Below, piece after piece: positions 50,702-57,556 of a stretch of 64,000 nucleotides of DNA. Source of the stretch: Archangiaceae bacterium. Lineage in GTDB: Bacteria; Myxococcota; Myxococcia; Myxococcales; Myxococcaceae. The notes beneath the pieces are model-generated. The model did no database searches. It saw nothing but the letters and a program-made list of their open reading frames with translations, and had not been told where the DNA came from. Both the position numbers and the translations under genes were made by a program. How positions within the stretch are numbered: position 1 is the stretch's first letter; every line of letters begins with the position of its first letter. The stretch spans positions 62,001 through 126,000 of the forward strand of contig JADJNS010000004.1 of the NCBI GenBank assembly GCA_016714225.1, read 5' to 3'.

Positions 50702-52035
50702 GCTTTTTTTGCTTCGGGGTAGGTGCTCAGAAGCGCTGCTGCTTCTGCGACGCTCGAGGCCGCGGCGGGCCCGCTCTGCGGCGCGTGCAGCACGGGTGCA
50801 GCAAGCTCCCCGGCGTTCGCCGCGGCGCGCGCGGGCTCTTCGACCGGCGGCGCCGGCGGGGCGACCATGCTGGGCACGATGCCGTCGAGCGCGTTGCGCA
50901 TCTGCCCCACCGACACGCGGGTGTAGATGTTCGCCGTCAGGGCAGGATCGGCGTGCCGCAGTACCCGCTGGGCGACCGCAAGGCCCGCACCGGACGCTGC
51001 GAGCAGGGTCGCTGTGGTGCCGCGCAGGTCGTGGAAGCGAATCGCCCGCGGCACTGCCTTGGGCCACAGACGGAAACCGCAGTCGGGGCAGGGCATCGCG
51101 ACGTCGTTCGTGCGGGCCTCGCTGAAGCCGCACCGCTTCGGGTTGGTCCGCCGGCACACGTGCAGCCAGGCCTTCGCGAGGCCGGCGCGCGCGAGGGCGC
51201 GGCGCAGCACCTGGTGCAGCTTCGTGTCGGCGCTCATCATCCCGCCGCCGGGCCCCGGGAAGACGAAGTCCGACTTGCCGCGCAGCGCCTGCTCGAGGAA
51301 CGGTCGCAGCGGCGCGGCGATCGGCACCGTCGCCTCGACGCGCCCCTTGGTGGTGTCGGCCGACCAGCTGCGCCGCACGTTGATGACGCCGGCGATTAGG
51401 TTGATGTCACCGCGGCGGAGGCCGGCGAGCTCGCCCTTCCGCATGCCGGTGAAGATCGCCGTCGCGAAGAGGGGCCGCCAGCGCTCGTCGAGCTGGGCGA
51501 GCAGCCGCGGCACCTCCTCGACCGCGAGCGATTCGTACTCGCGGCGGGTCTCCTTCCGGCGTTCCGTGAGCTTCACCGGGTTGGGGCCGATCCACAGCCC
51601 GCGCTGCGCTGCCCGGGCGAAGATGGCGTGCAGCATCGAGCGGTGGCCGTTCACCGAGCTGCCGGCGAGCACGGTGCCCAACTCGTCGAAGAGCAGCTCG
51701 AGGCGCGCCGAGGCACCTCGCGCAGCAGCAGCGGCCCGGAGTTTCGGCACCACGTGCTTGCGCAGCGCCGGCCCCTTGCTGGTGACGGTCGTCGGCGACA
51801 TGCGCTGGCCGTGCGACTGCCACCACCAGTCGAAGAGCTTGCTGAAGGTGAGCGTCGGGTCGCCCGGCTCCACCTCGGTGCCGCGGCGGATGCGCTCGTG
51901 CTTCAGCTCGAGCTCGGCGGCAAGCTTCTTCGCCTCGTCGCGCGTGCGGGCGGCGGTGGCCTCCTGGGTCCACACGCCGGCGGCGTTCCGGTACCGGAGG
52001 TAGAACCGCTTTCCGCGTTTGAAGACGCTCGACAC
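50653..52035 (-). CDS. Tyrosine-type site-specific integrase with zinc-ribbon-like insertion
   Basis: 460 residues, GTG start. The catalytic domain shows FTGMRKGELAGLRRGD (first Arg), FHDLRGTTATLLAASG (His, Arg), VLRHADPALTANIYTRV (His and nucleophile Tyr). Between the two halves is an unusual insertion, CRRTNPKRCGFS...CPDCG, with two cysteine pairs, resembling a zinc ribbon of about 40 residues. After the Tyr there is an 80-residue Ala/Pro-rich tail. The last 15 residues (IRTLDPCLGKAVLYR) and the stop codon are encoded by the antisense strand of the host tRNA, so this C-terminus exists only in the integrated state. The product integrates or excises the phage. Confidence 0.93.
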   Translation of the reverse strand: MSSVFKRGKRFYLRYRNAAGVWTQEATAARTRDEAKKLAAELELKHERIRRGTEVEPGDPTLTFSKLFDWWWQSHGQRMSPTTVTSKGPALRKHVVPKLRAAAAARGASARLELLFDELGTVLAGSSVNGHRSMLHAIFARAAQRGLWIGPNPVKLTERRKETRREYESLAVEEVPRLLAQLDERWRPLFATAIFTGMRKGELAGLRRGDINLIAGVINVRRSWSADTTKGRVEATVPIAAPLRPFLEQALRGKSDFVFPGPGGGMMSADTKLHQVLRRALARAGLAKAWLHVCRRTNPKRCGFSEARTNDVAMPCPDCGFRLWPKAVPRAIRFHDLRGTTATLLAASGAGLAVAQRVLRHADPALTANIYTRVSVGQMRNALDGIVPSMVAPPAPPVEEPARAAANAGELAAPVLHAPQSGPAAASSVAEAAALLSTYPEAKKAIRTLDPCLGKAVLYR

Positions 52036-52286
52036 CGTTCAGCCCTCCTCGCGTCGATGGTTTCACGTCGGGGCAGCGCTGTCACCGTGGCCTCGGGTCG
52101 GCAGAGGCGCTCCACGTACGCGCGCACGTGGGCCGGCACCCAACGCGTGGCGGCGCCGATGCGGATGCAGGGCAGCTTGCCGGTGGCGTCGAGCGTGCGC
52201 ACGAATCGCGGGGTCACCCGCAGGTACGCGGCGACTTCCTTCACCGTCATCAGGGGCTCGAGCGCGGGGCCGCGGCGGGCCGTCAT
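51903..52286 (-). CDS. Excisionase-like HTH protein
   Basis: 127 residues; ATG at 52286 with AGGAGGA six bases upstream, overlapping the previous stop by four bases. Residues 12-60 match a MerR/excisionase-type HTH_17: MTVKEVAAYLRVTPRFVRTL followed by GKLPCIRIGAATRWVPAHVR. The C-terminal 45 residues are low-complexity and lie inside the integrase 5' end (133-base overlap). Position next to int and fold suggest the directionality factor (excisionase) or a regulator of int, like the small gene upstream of int in Mx8 (from memory). Confidence 0.75.
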   Translation of the reverse strand: MTARRGPALEPLMTVKEVAAYLRVTPRFVRTLDATGKLPCIRIGAATRWVPAHVRAYVERLCRPEATVTALPRRETIDARRAERCRASSNAESGSTSGTGTPPACGPRRPPPPARATRRRSLPPSSS

Positions 52287-52777
52287 GGGTTCCTCCTGGC
52301 GCCAGCGGCCCCGAGCCAGCGTTCGAGCAGCGACGACTCGTCAGGCCGGAGCGGCAGGCCGGCGAGGACGCGCCGCACGCCGTGGCGCGAGAGCTTGAGC
52401 GCGGCCGCGGTGGCGTTGTGCGAGCCGTTCAGCCTCTGCTTCAGCGCCCGCACCGCCACGCGCTGCGCCTCGGTGGGCAGCAGCCAGCCCTGGGCGAGCC
52501 GCGCCTCGACGTAGTGCCGGCGCACAGCATCACCCAGACTGCGCTTCCCCTCCGGCGTGCGCGGGCCCGTCGCGTTGCCGCCGTGGCGGGGGCAGAGGGC
52601 GCGGCCCGGCGCCGCGGGCGACCTGCAGGGCTCTCCGCTGATCACCGCCCCACAGATGCCAGTTGTCAGGGAAGACGCCGGCTCCTTCAGTGCGTTGTGT
52701 TCAGGCAAGACCCCTTCGCCGGCATCAGGTCGATGGAGCAGCTCAGCGACGAGCGCGCGCAGCATCTCAGAGGCCAT
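52283..52777 (-). CDS. Phage protein with HGGxxTGP zinc-like motif and HTH-like end
   Basis: 164 residues from the ATG at 52777, chosen because GGAGGTG precedes it; the longer in-frame extension upstream is not credible. In the middle is GEPCRSPAAPGRALCPRHGG followed by NATGPRTPEGK. This resembles the HGG-x-TGP-x-T-x-EG box, with nearby Cys, found in many small prophage proteins of unknown role. The C-terminal end (NATAAALKLSRHGVRRVLAG) looks like an HTH. Its promoter region holds three direct repeats. Confidence 0.7.
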   Translation of the reverse strand: MASEMLRALVAELLHRPDAGEGVLPEHNALKEPASSLTTGICGAVISGEPCRSPAAPGRALCPRHGGNATGPRTPEGKRSLGDAVRRHYVEARLAQGWLLPTEAQRVAVRALKQRLNGSHNATAAALKLSRHGVRRVLAGLPLRPDESSLLERWLGAAGARRNP

Positions 52778-52781
52778 ACGG

Positions 52782-52920
52782 CACCTCCGAAAACTCCGGA
52801 AAGGGTCCCGTGGGGCGCTTCCGAAAATTCCGAAAATGGCGCTGACAGGCGAAACCCCGGCTGCGGTGGCGCGTGCAACCGCTCGTCTTTGGCGGCATGC
52901 ACCGCTTCGGAAAATTCGGT
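52782..52920. repeat. Three GAAAA-core direct repeats upstream of the HGG protein gene
   Basis: Copies on the plus strand begin at 52782 (cacctccgaaaactccgg), 52816 (cgcttccgaaaattccga) and 52903 (cgcttcggaaaattcggt). The consensus is cRcYtcSgaaaaYtcSg. Spacing between copy starts is 34 and 87 bases. They fill most of the 160-base gap between 52777 and 52938. An open frame of 83 codons (52687-52938, minus) covers them but its Phe-Ser-Glu repeats merely translate the repeats, so I do not call a gene. Confidence 0.65.
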
Positions 52921-52937
52921 TTTCGACCGGGCCCACA

Positions 52938-53273
52938 TCAGTGCACCCTCCGTCGCTGCTGCCGCGGTGCCCTCTCGACCCGGGGCGCGGTCGCGGCCGG
53001 CGCGGCGGTGAGCGCCGCCGGCTGGGCGGCCTTCCAGACGTCGACGAGCTGCCGCACGCGGTCGACCAGGTGCCGGCTGTTGTCGGCGGTCCCGGCGAGC
53101 CTGCGGCGATGGCGCGCGCGCGCGCGGCCACCAGCGGGTCTCTCCCGGAACGCCGCCAGCACCATCTTGGCCAGGGGCTCGAAGTACTCGAGCGCGCGAG
53201 CCGACGCGGCGGCGGGGGCCTCGAGATTGGCGATGAGCCGCTCGGCGGCGGCGATGGTCTCGGCTTCCGTCAT
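52938..53273 (-). CDS. Hypothetical phage protein, Ala/Arg-rich
   Basis: 111 residues from the ATG at 53273; AAGGAG lies eight bases upstream and the ATG overlaps the stop of the frameshifted ATPase gene by four. The N-terminal half (TEAETIAAAERLIANLEAPA) is helical; the C-terminus is rich in Arg and Ala. No family recognised. Position between the replication ATPase and the repeats suggests a replication or regulatory accessory. Confidence 0.55.
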   Translation of the reverse strand: MTEAETIAAAERLIANLEAPAAASARALEYFEPLAKMVLAAFRERPAGGRARARHRRRLAGTADNSRHLVDRVRQLVDVWKAAQPAALTAAPAATAPRVERAPRQQRRRVH

Positions 53274-54579
53274 GGTTTCGGCTCCTTGGGCGCCGCTGTC
53301 CAACCGGCGCCGTCGTTTCGGAAGACGCCCTCGGTCGTCAGCGTGTCGATGAGATTCAGCTTCTCGGTCTTCGTTCCCTTCACGCCTGTGCAGATCTTGT
53401 TCTTCGTCAACGGCTCAGCCGAGGCGCTGACGAAGGCGATGAGCCGTTCACGCAGATCGCTTGCTTTGGCTTCGCGCTGCGCTTCGCCGGCGGGCTTGAA
53501 CGTCACGTCGCCCGTGCCCAGGTCGATGCTCACGCGGATGGTAGTCGCGCTCTCCGTCCCGGTTCTTCGCCATGAGCGCATCGAACTCGACCCGCCCGGA
53601 GCCTCGTGGCGTGTCCACGTGCTTCAGGTTGAGCTGAACGTCGGCCCAGCCAGGCAGTCCGGTCGAGCCGCGCCCGGCGTGCAGTGGGTCCACGTCTCCG
53701 CGCTCACCGACCTTCGACGTGTGGTGAGGCACGACGAGGAGAAGCCTCGGATCAGCACGCATGAGCATGTTGAGCGTCTCCGTGGCGGCAAGCACCTGCT
53801 GCGTGTCGTTCTCGTCTCCGCGGAAGACGCTCGCAAACGGATCGACCACCATTACCGGGGCGGGGAGGCGGCGCTCGCTCGAGCATCGCGGCCAGCTCGC
53901 CAGCGTGGTCTCCGAGGTTGATGCCACGGTTGTGCCACACGAGGACTTTGAGTCCAGGAGGGAACCGGAGGTCGCGGAAGCGATTACCCGTCGACTTGGC
54001 CAAACCCTCCTCGAGCACCATGTAGACGACCCGGTCCTGCTCGGCCGCGAACTTGGCTACGACGAGACAAAGGAAGGTCTTTCCAGCGTTCGGCGCGGCC
54101 GCGAAGTGTACACGCCCCGCATCGGGCACCAGCTCAGGGACCAGCCACTCGGGGTCCGGCAGCGACGCGGTCCGTTCGAGAAAGTCATCGAGCAGCTCCG
54201 GTGATGGAAGGGTGGTTCGGAGCTTCTTGATTTCAGCGCGCGCCCGAACCGGTTCGCGCACCGGTTCGGCCCTTAGGGCCTCCGAACCGGGTGCTGTGCC
54301 GTGGTTCGAACTGGTTCGCGAACCGTCACGAACCGCCCCGAGGTCGATGCAAAGGCGCCCGGCAATCTCGGTCTCCGCGCACCCCGCCGTACAGGTCAGT
54401 TCGACGCGCCGAATCCCTTTCCGGACGGTCAGGCTCAGCCCGGAGCGGCACACCGGGCACTCGGCGCGGTTCTGGGCCGTCGTCTTGAAGCCGGAGCGCA
54501 CCAGCGCATCGAGCACGCCCGCGGCGCTGTCCACGTGCTGAAATTCCTGCGCGTCGTTGGCGACCTCGAGCGCAATCAC
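53270..54579 (-). pseudogene. Replication-type AAA ATPase with zinc ribbon (RepA/primase-helicase-like), two frameshifts
   Basis: Three frames together make one protein of about 435 residues. From the GTG at 54579 (overlapping the stop of the gene before it) the first part has a zinc ribbon (CPVCRSGLSLTVRKGIRRVE ... CTAGC) and Walker A in AAPNAGKTFLCLVVAKF. Near 53854-53868, in a C-rich run, the frame shifts and continues with Walker B (VMVVDPFASVFRGDENDTQQ) and PHHTSKVGERGD. A second shift near 53538-53548 continues to IRVSIDLGTGDVTFKPAGEA and a winged-helix-like end. Each shift needs one base. Domain order matches phage or plasmid RepA-type helicases. Whether these are real mutations or assembly errors cannot be told. 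Confidence 0.8.
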
Positions 54580-54881
54580 CTGGCCACCTGCTTCCGTCGC
54601 GCCGCGATGCGGCAGTGCCAGCCGACCACCGCGCATCGAAGCTGCTCGAGCTCGGAGCCCAGCGGCGTTGCACCCGCGTCGATCGCGGCCGAGATGACCG
54701 CGCCCTCGAGGTCGGCCAGGCGCGCATCGACGCCTTCGAGACGCGCGGCCAGGTCGACAGCGGCGGGAGGCGCAGAGAGAGCGAGGGCGAGCTCGTGCAG
54801 CGGATGGCGAACCGGGTTGGGTGCCGGCGCCGGTAGGCGCGCCGCTACCACTGCTGCTCGCGGCTTCGTGGCGGTCGCCAC
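54576..54881 (-). CDS. Hypothetical phage protein
   Basis: 101 residues, GTG start one base after the XRE regulator stop, and its stop overlaps the ATPase start by four bases. A helical centre (LHELALALSAPPAAVDLAAR, LEGVDARLADLEGAVISAAI) may form a coiled coil. No known domain. The tight overlaps suggest a leftward early operon: HTH regulator, this protein, ATPase. Confidence 0.6.
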   Translation of the reverse strand: MATATKPRAAVVAARLPAPAPNPVRHPLHELALALSAPPAAVDLAARLEGVDARLADLEGAVISAAIDAGATPLGSELEQLRCAVVGWHCRIAARRKQVAR

Positions 54882-54882
54882 G

Positions 54883-55110
54883 CTATGCCGCCTTCGATCG
54901 ACCCGCGAGCTGTTCGGCAGTCAGCCCCAGAACCTTTGCGACACGCTCGATCGTCGCCGGCGTGGCGATGCCGTAGCCGATGCGCTGAACCGTGTTGGGG
55001 TGCAATCGCGGCGTGCACTCCGCGGCGACGGTTGAGATCGACATTCCGATCCGCTTCCGCGCTTCGTCGAAGTTGCGAGCCAGCTTCAGGTTCGGCGTTG
55101 GCCTGTGCAT
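54883..55110 (-). CDS. XRE/Cro-type HTH regulator
   Basis: 75 residues from the ATG at 55110. A helix-turn-helix in the Cro/CI style is seen: IGMSISTVAAECTPRLHPNT then VQRIGYGIATPATIERVAKV and LGLTAEQLAG. A longer start at 55164 is possible but would overlap the palindromic site at 55132-55145. The site lies about 22 bases upstream of this ATG, where an operator would be expected. A repressor or activator of the replication genes downstream is the simplest view. Confidence 0.75.
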   Translation of the reverse strand: MHRPTPNLKLARNFDEARKRIGMSISTVAAECTPRLHPNTVQRIGYGIATPATIERVAKVLGLTAEQLAGRSKAA

Positions 55111-55131
55111 GGACACAGACCTGTAGCAGGT

Positions 55132-55145
55132 TCCGGATGTCCGGA
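55132..55145. promoter_or_regulatory. Palindromic site 1 (TCCGGATGTCCGGA)
   Basis: Site upstream of the XRE regulator ATG (55110), in the gap to the ParB-HTH gene stop (55161). One of four copies of the same 14-bp motif in the prophage; candidate operator or partition-type site. Confidence 0.65.
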
Positions 55146-55160
55146 CTAGTGCTCGAATGT

Positions 55161-55505
55161 TCACCGCGCGTGGCGGAGCTTCTTCAGGGCCTCGCGCGTC
55201 GAGAGTCCCGCGAGCCGCTTCATCTGCACGTTCTGCTCAACGTGCGAGAGGGAGGCGATCGCCGAGGCGACGTCCTGGTTGAGCCATCCTTCGATCACCG
55301 CATTCCTCGCCGCCCCAGAGAGGCGCGCGAGCTTGAGCTTGTCGTAGATGGTGCTCTTGCCGATGCCCAGCTCGGCAGCGAGGGCGACGGGGGAGACGCC
55401 GCTGTCGACGGCGTCCTGCAGCAGCTTCACCTCGTCGAAGAGCCGCTCGCGCTCCTGGCGGTAGAACGCGCGCAATCTCTCAACGGGTGTTGGCGGTGCG
55501 GACAT
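55161..55505 (-). CDS. ParB/KorB-type HTH-domain protein lacking the nuclease domain
   Basis: 114 residues from the ATG at 55505; in-frame ATGs at 55541 and 55559 are alternatives. After a short helical start (RAFYRQERERLFDEVKLLQD) the sequence resembles the central HTH of ParB/KorB: SGVSPVALAAELGIGKSTIY, then DKLKLARLSGAARNAVIEGW, and the closing VEQNVQMKRLAGLSTREALK. ParB proteins use this HTH to bind parS; here the CTP-binding N-terminal domain is missing, so sliding-clamp spreading is unlikely. It could be a transcriptional regulator binding the palindromes in this region. A ParA partner is not in the window. Confidence 0.68.
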   Translation of the reverse strand: MSAPPTPVERLRAFYRQERERLFDEVKLLQDAVDSGVSPVALAAELGIGKSTIYDKLKLARLSGAARNAVIEGWLNQDVASAIASLSHVEQNVQMKRLAGLSTREALKKLRHAR

Positions 55506-55510
55506 CCGGA
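55497..55510. promoter_or_regulatory. Palindromic site 2 (TGCGGACATCCGGA, one mismatch)
   Basis: Reverse-complement orientation of the motif, with one change from TCCGGACATCCGGA. It overlaps the preferred start codon of the ParB-HTH gene, so binding there could repress that gene. Confidence 0.5.
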
Positions 55511-55664
55511 GGCTGACCCTGTCAGGTTTGGGCGTCCCCATGAACTGAACGGATTTCAAGTGCTCCCAGAAGAGGGGCGCGGCGCCTCAGCAGCACGCGA
55601 GCGAGCACCGGGCCGGGCATCAGGCGACCATTCGTGCGTGGGGCGGGCATCGGGGCTCGAAGAA

Positions 55665-55694
55665 AAGGCCGCCCGCCTTGCGACGAGCGGCCTT
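55665..55694 (-). terminator. Rho-independent terminator after the 111-residue phage gene
   Basis: AAGGCCGC at 55665-55672 pairs with GCGGCCTT at 55687-55694. On the minus strand the stem is followed by TTTTCTT. It lies 24 bases after the stop at 55718 and so ends the leftward transcript from 56877. Confidence 0.75.
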
Positions 55695-55700
55695 GGGGGG

Positions 55701-55714
55701 TCCGGATATCCGGA
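55701..55714. promoter_or_regulatory. Palindromic site 3 (TCCGGATATCCGGA, perfect palindrome)
   Basis: Perfect 14-bp palindrome, extending to 16 bases (GTCCGGATATCCGGAC). It lies between the gene stop at 55718 and the terminator at 55694, also upstream of the ParB-HTH gene. Confidence 0.7.
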
Positions 55715-55717
55715 CGG

Positions 55718-56053
55718 TCAGATTCCGCCGCTGCGCAGCGCCTCTCGAGCCATCTCCAGTCGTGCGAGGTACCATGCCTCGCCGTGCTGCTCGAGGAACG
55801 CCAAGAGGTCGGCGGGGCGGAAGCGGCGCTCCTCCTCGGCGCCGCCGTTCGCGGTCTTCAGCAGCCCCATCTTCACCATGAAGCCGAGCTCGTCGACCGG
55901 GTTGTCCTCGTAGCTGATGCCGCCGAGCAGGGTCGCGGCGTCGTGCTCGTCGATCAGGCCGCCGCGTTCGTACGTGTTCATTGGCACCGGGAACGCGCGC
56001 GCGAGTTGGCGGACGATCTCGGCGATGACGTCGGGGCTCAGGTTCTCGCTCAT
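55718..56053 (-). CDS. Hypothetical phage protein
   Basis: 111 residues from the ATG at 56053, preceded by GGGAGGTG and overlapping the stop of the larger HTH gene by four bases. Sequence: SENLSPDVIAEIVRQLARAF, then a middle with MNTYERGGLIDEHDAATLLG, and a helical end (FRPADLLAFLEQHGEAWYLA). No family recognised. The tight coupling to the gene before it suggests that they act together. Confidence 0.62.
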   Translation of the reverse strand: MSENLSPDVIAEIVRQLARAFPVPMNTYERGGLIDEHDAATLLGGISYEDNPVDELGFMVKMGLLKTANGGAEEERRFRPADLLAFLEQHGEAWYLARLEMAREALRSGGI

Positions 56054-56877
56054 CGCGCACCTCCCGCCGCGCAGTAGGGCACAGGGCCCGGAACGGACCG
56101 CGGGTTGCGCACCCTCAGCGTCCTGGCGAGGAGCGACCCGCGCTCGAGCTTGCGCTTGTACGCGGCGATCTCCTCCGGCGAGTAGCACCAGCCAGCACGG
56201 TGCTTCACCTGCTGCGCGAAGAGCGAGTCGGGGCCCTCGTCCTTCGTGGCCCGCACCACCGCGGCCTTGCTGATGCCGAGCTCCTTGGCGGCCTGGTCGA
56301 CGTTGAGGAACGACGCTCGCTCCCTGATGTCGTCGAGGTGGTGGCGAGACAGGCTCCAGCGGCCGACGCCCATGCCGTCGAACGTCACGGACCCCACGAC
56401 CTTCTTCGCGAGCTCGTACAGGCGCTGCTGTCGGTCGGCGATGATGGAGCGAAGGAGCTCGCTGAGCGGGATGCCGGGTCCGACCAGAGTCAGGTGTCCG
56501 CCGGTGACGTACGCGCTGGGCGGGGCGCTGGTGCGGGCCTCGATGCTCTTGCGCGAGACGCCGAGAAGCCTCGCTGCCTTCGCAGGCGTCACGTAGCCGT
56601 GCTCCAGCAGCTCGGGACGCACCGTGAGGGGGCGCGCCTCCTCGCGCCGCAGTTCGCGCAAGGCGCTGGTGAGGTTGTCCTCTTCGTCGTTCGGCAGATC
56701 CTCGCCCCGCGTGAGCGCCGAGAGCATCCTCTTGTTCTCGGGAGAGTCGAACAGCGCGACGGCATTCTGCGCGGTGGCCTTCGGGCCTCCCCTCCTGCTC
56801 ACGGCTTTCTTCGTCTCGATCACGTTGTGGCCCTCGGTCTCAGCATTGGCGGTGTAGCGACTGTGCGCGGCGTCCAT
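56050..56877 (-). CDS. Phage regulator-like protein with two HTH segments
   Basis: 275 residues from the ATG at 56877 (AGGGGAG five bases upstream; a GTG at 56883 is also in frame). Two HTH-like parts are visible: HGYVTPAKAARLLGVSRKSI at about residues 93-112 and LNVDQAAKELGISKAAVVRA at about 191-210. This is the first gene of a leftward transcript divergent from the RHH gene at 56991. A replication initiator or regulator is plausible; a match to a named family was not found by eye. Confidence 0.65.
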   Translation of the reverse strand: MDAAHSRYTANAETEGHNVIETKKAVSRRGGPKATAQNAVALFDSPENKRMLSALTRGEDLPNDEEDNLTSALRELRREEARPLTVRPELLEHGYVTPAKAARLLGVSRKSIEARTSAPPSAYVTGGHLTLVGPGIPLSELLRSIIADRQQRLYELAKKVVGSVTFDGMGVGRWSLSRHHLDDIRERASFLNVDQAAKELGISKAAVVRATKDEGPDSLFAQQVKHRAGWCYSPEEIAAYKRKLERGSLLARTLRVRNPRSVPGPVPYCAAGGAR

Positions 56878-56908
56878 GTGCACTCCCCTGTTTCGGCCGG
56901 CGCCGAGA

Positions 56909-56948
56909 TGGCGCCAGTCCCTTCACGGTATGCACAAAAGTGGCGCCA
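56909..56948. promoter_or_regulatory. Pair of TGGCGCCA palindromes in divergent promoter region
   Basis: TGGCGCCA occurs at 56909-56916 and 56941-56948, start-to-start 32 bases, about three helical turns; a weaker copy TGGACGCCA follows at 56967-56975. All lie in the 113-base gap between the divergent HTH gene (56877, minus) and RHH gene (56991, plus). Candidate operators of a two-way switch. Confidence 0.5.
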
Positions 56949-56990
56949 TGCAAGTGGCCTCACAACTGGACGCCATTACGATGGGTTGCT

Positions 56991-57260
56991 ATGGTTGGCT
57001 TCATGGACATGGCTTCTAGAGACGGGCGCCACGGCCGTGGTACCGATGATGACGTGAGTGTCCTCGCGCCCAAGGGCAAAAAGCTCCCGCCTCCGTCCGT
57101 GCAGTTCCGCCCTCCGCCAGAGCTGGTGGCGAGGCTCGACCGCGCCCGAGGGGACCTCGGCCTCTCGCGCAACGCTGCCCTGGTGCAGCTCGTGAGCTTC
57201 GCGCTCGACGCCCACGAGAAAGAGCAGTCGAAGAAGCGCGGCGGGTCGAAGGAGCACTGA
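56991..57260 (+). CDS. Small ribbon-helix-helix-type regulator
   Basis: 89 residues, the only prophage gene on the plus strand in this part. The core VQFRPPPELVARLDRARGDL followed by GLSRNAALVQLVSFAL resembles an Arc/CopG ribbon-helix-helix DNA-binding fold: a strand, then two helices with the Ser-Arg-Asn turn. A basic tail ends it. ATG at 57003 is an alternative start. Divergent to the HTH gene, so it may control the switch between the two transcripts. Confidence 0.65.
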   Translation: MVGFMDMASRDGRHGRGTDDDVSVLAPKGKKLPPPSVQFRPPPELVARLDRARGDLGLSRNAALVQLVSFALDAHEKEQSKKRGGSKEH

Positions 57261-57273
57261 AGCGCTGCTGGTG

Positions 57274-57287
57274 TCCGGATGTCCGGA
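57274..57287. promoter_or_regulatory. Palindromic site 4 (TCCGGATGTCCGGA)
   Basis: Identical to site 1 and flanked by G and C to 16 bases (GTCCGGATGTCCGGAC). It lies in the 40-base gap between the convergent stops of the RHH gene (57260) and the small membrane protein gene (57301). Confidence 0.65.
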
Positions 57288-57300
57288 CGCCGTCTCGGCG

Positions 57301-57525
57301 CTATCTTGGTTCGGGGTATCCGTCGCGCCCGATCGGCTGCGTCAGCGGCAAGGGCGCGTTGGGCTTCCGGGCGTTCGCGGCCTGCAGCTCAGCGCGTATG
57401 CCTCGCAGCTCGTCGAGCATCGCGTTCAGCTTGAAGTACCAGCACCACAGCTCGCGCGTGATGAAGAACACCAGCACCGCGACGACGAAGCCGCAGACCG
57501 CGCCTCCCACCTCAGCGTTGCCCAT
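57301..57525 (-). CDS. Small one-helix membrane protein of the phage (possible holin or lysis accessory)
   Basis: 74 residues from the ATG at 57525 (GGGGG upstream). One membrane helix at about residues 6-24 (VGGAVCGFVVAVLVFFITRE), then a helix with coiled-coil tendency (LNAMLDELRGIRAELQAANA) and a Pro-rich end. Size and location just after the tail genes would suit a holin or spanin-like protein, but there is no sequence proof. Confidence 0.6.
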   Translation of the reverse strand: MGNAEVGGAVCGFVVAVLVFFITRELWCWYFKLNAMLDELRGIRAELQAANARKPNAPLPLTQPIGRDGYPEPR

Positions 57526-57556
57526 GTGAACCCCCTGTGGGCGAGTGTAGCGCTGA

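Noticed and set aside
50701..50712. T-rich run after the tRNA as a terminator
   Set aside because: There is no preceding hairpin other than the broken tRNA arms, and the run encodes Lys-Lys in the integrase.
52687..52938. 83-codon open frame overlapping the GAAAA repeats
   Set aside because: It starts in an ATGA overlap, which is suggestive, but its Phe-Ser-Glu repeats only mirror the DNA repeats and it extends into the next gene in another frame.
55161..55505. Complete ParABS partition system in the prophage
   Set aside because: No ParA gene is visible and the ParB nuclease/CTP domain is missing, so only the HTH protein and palindromes can be supported.
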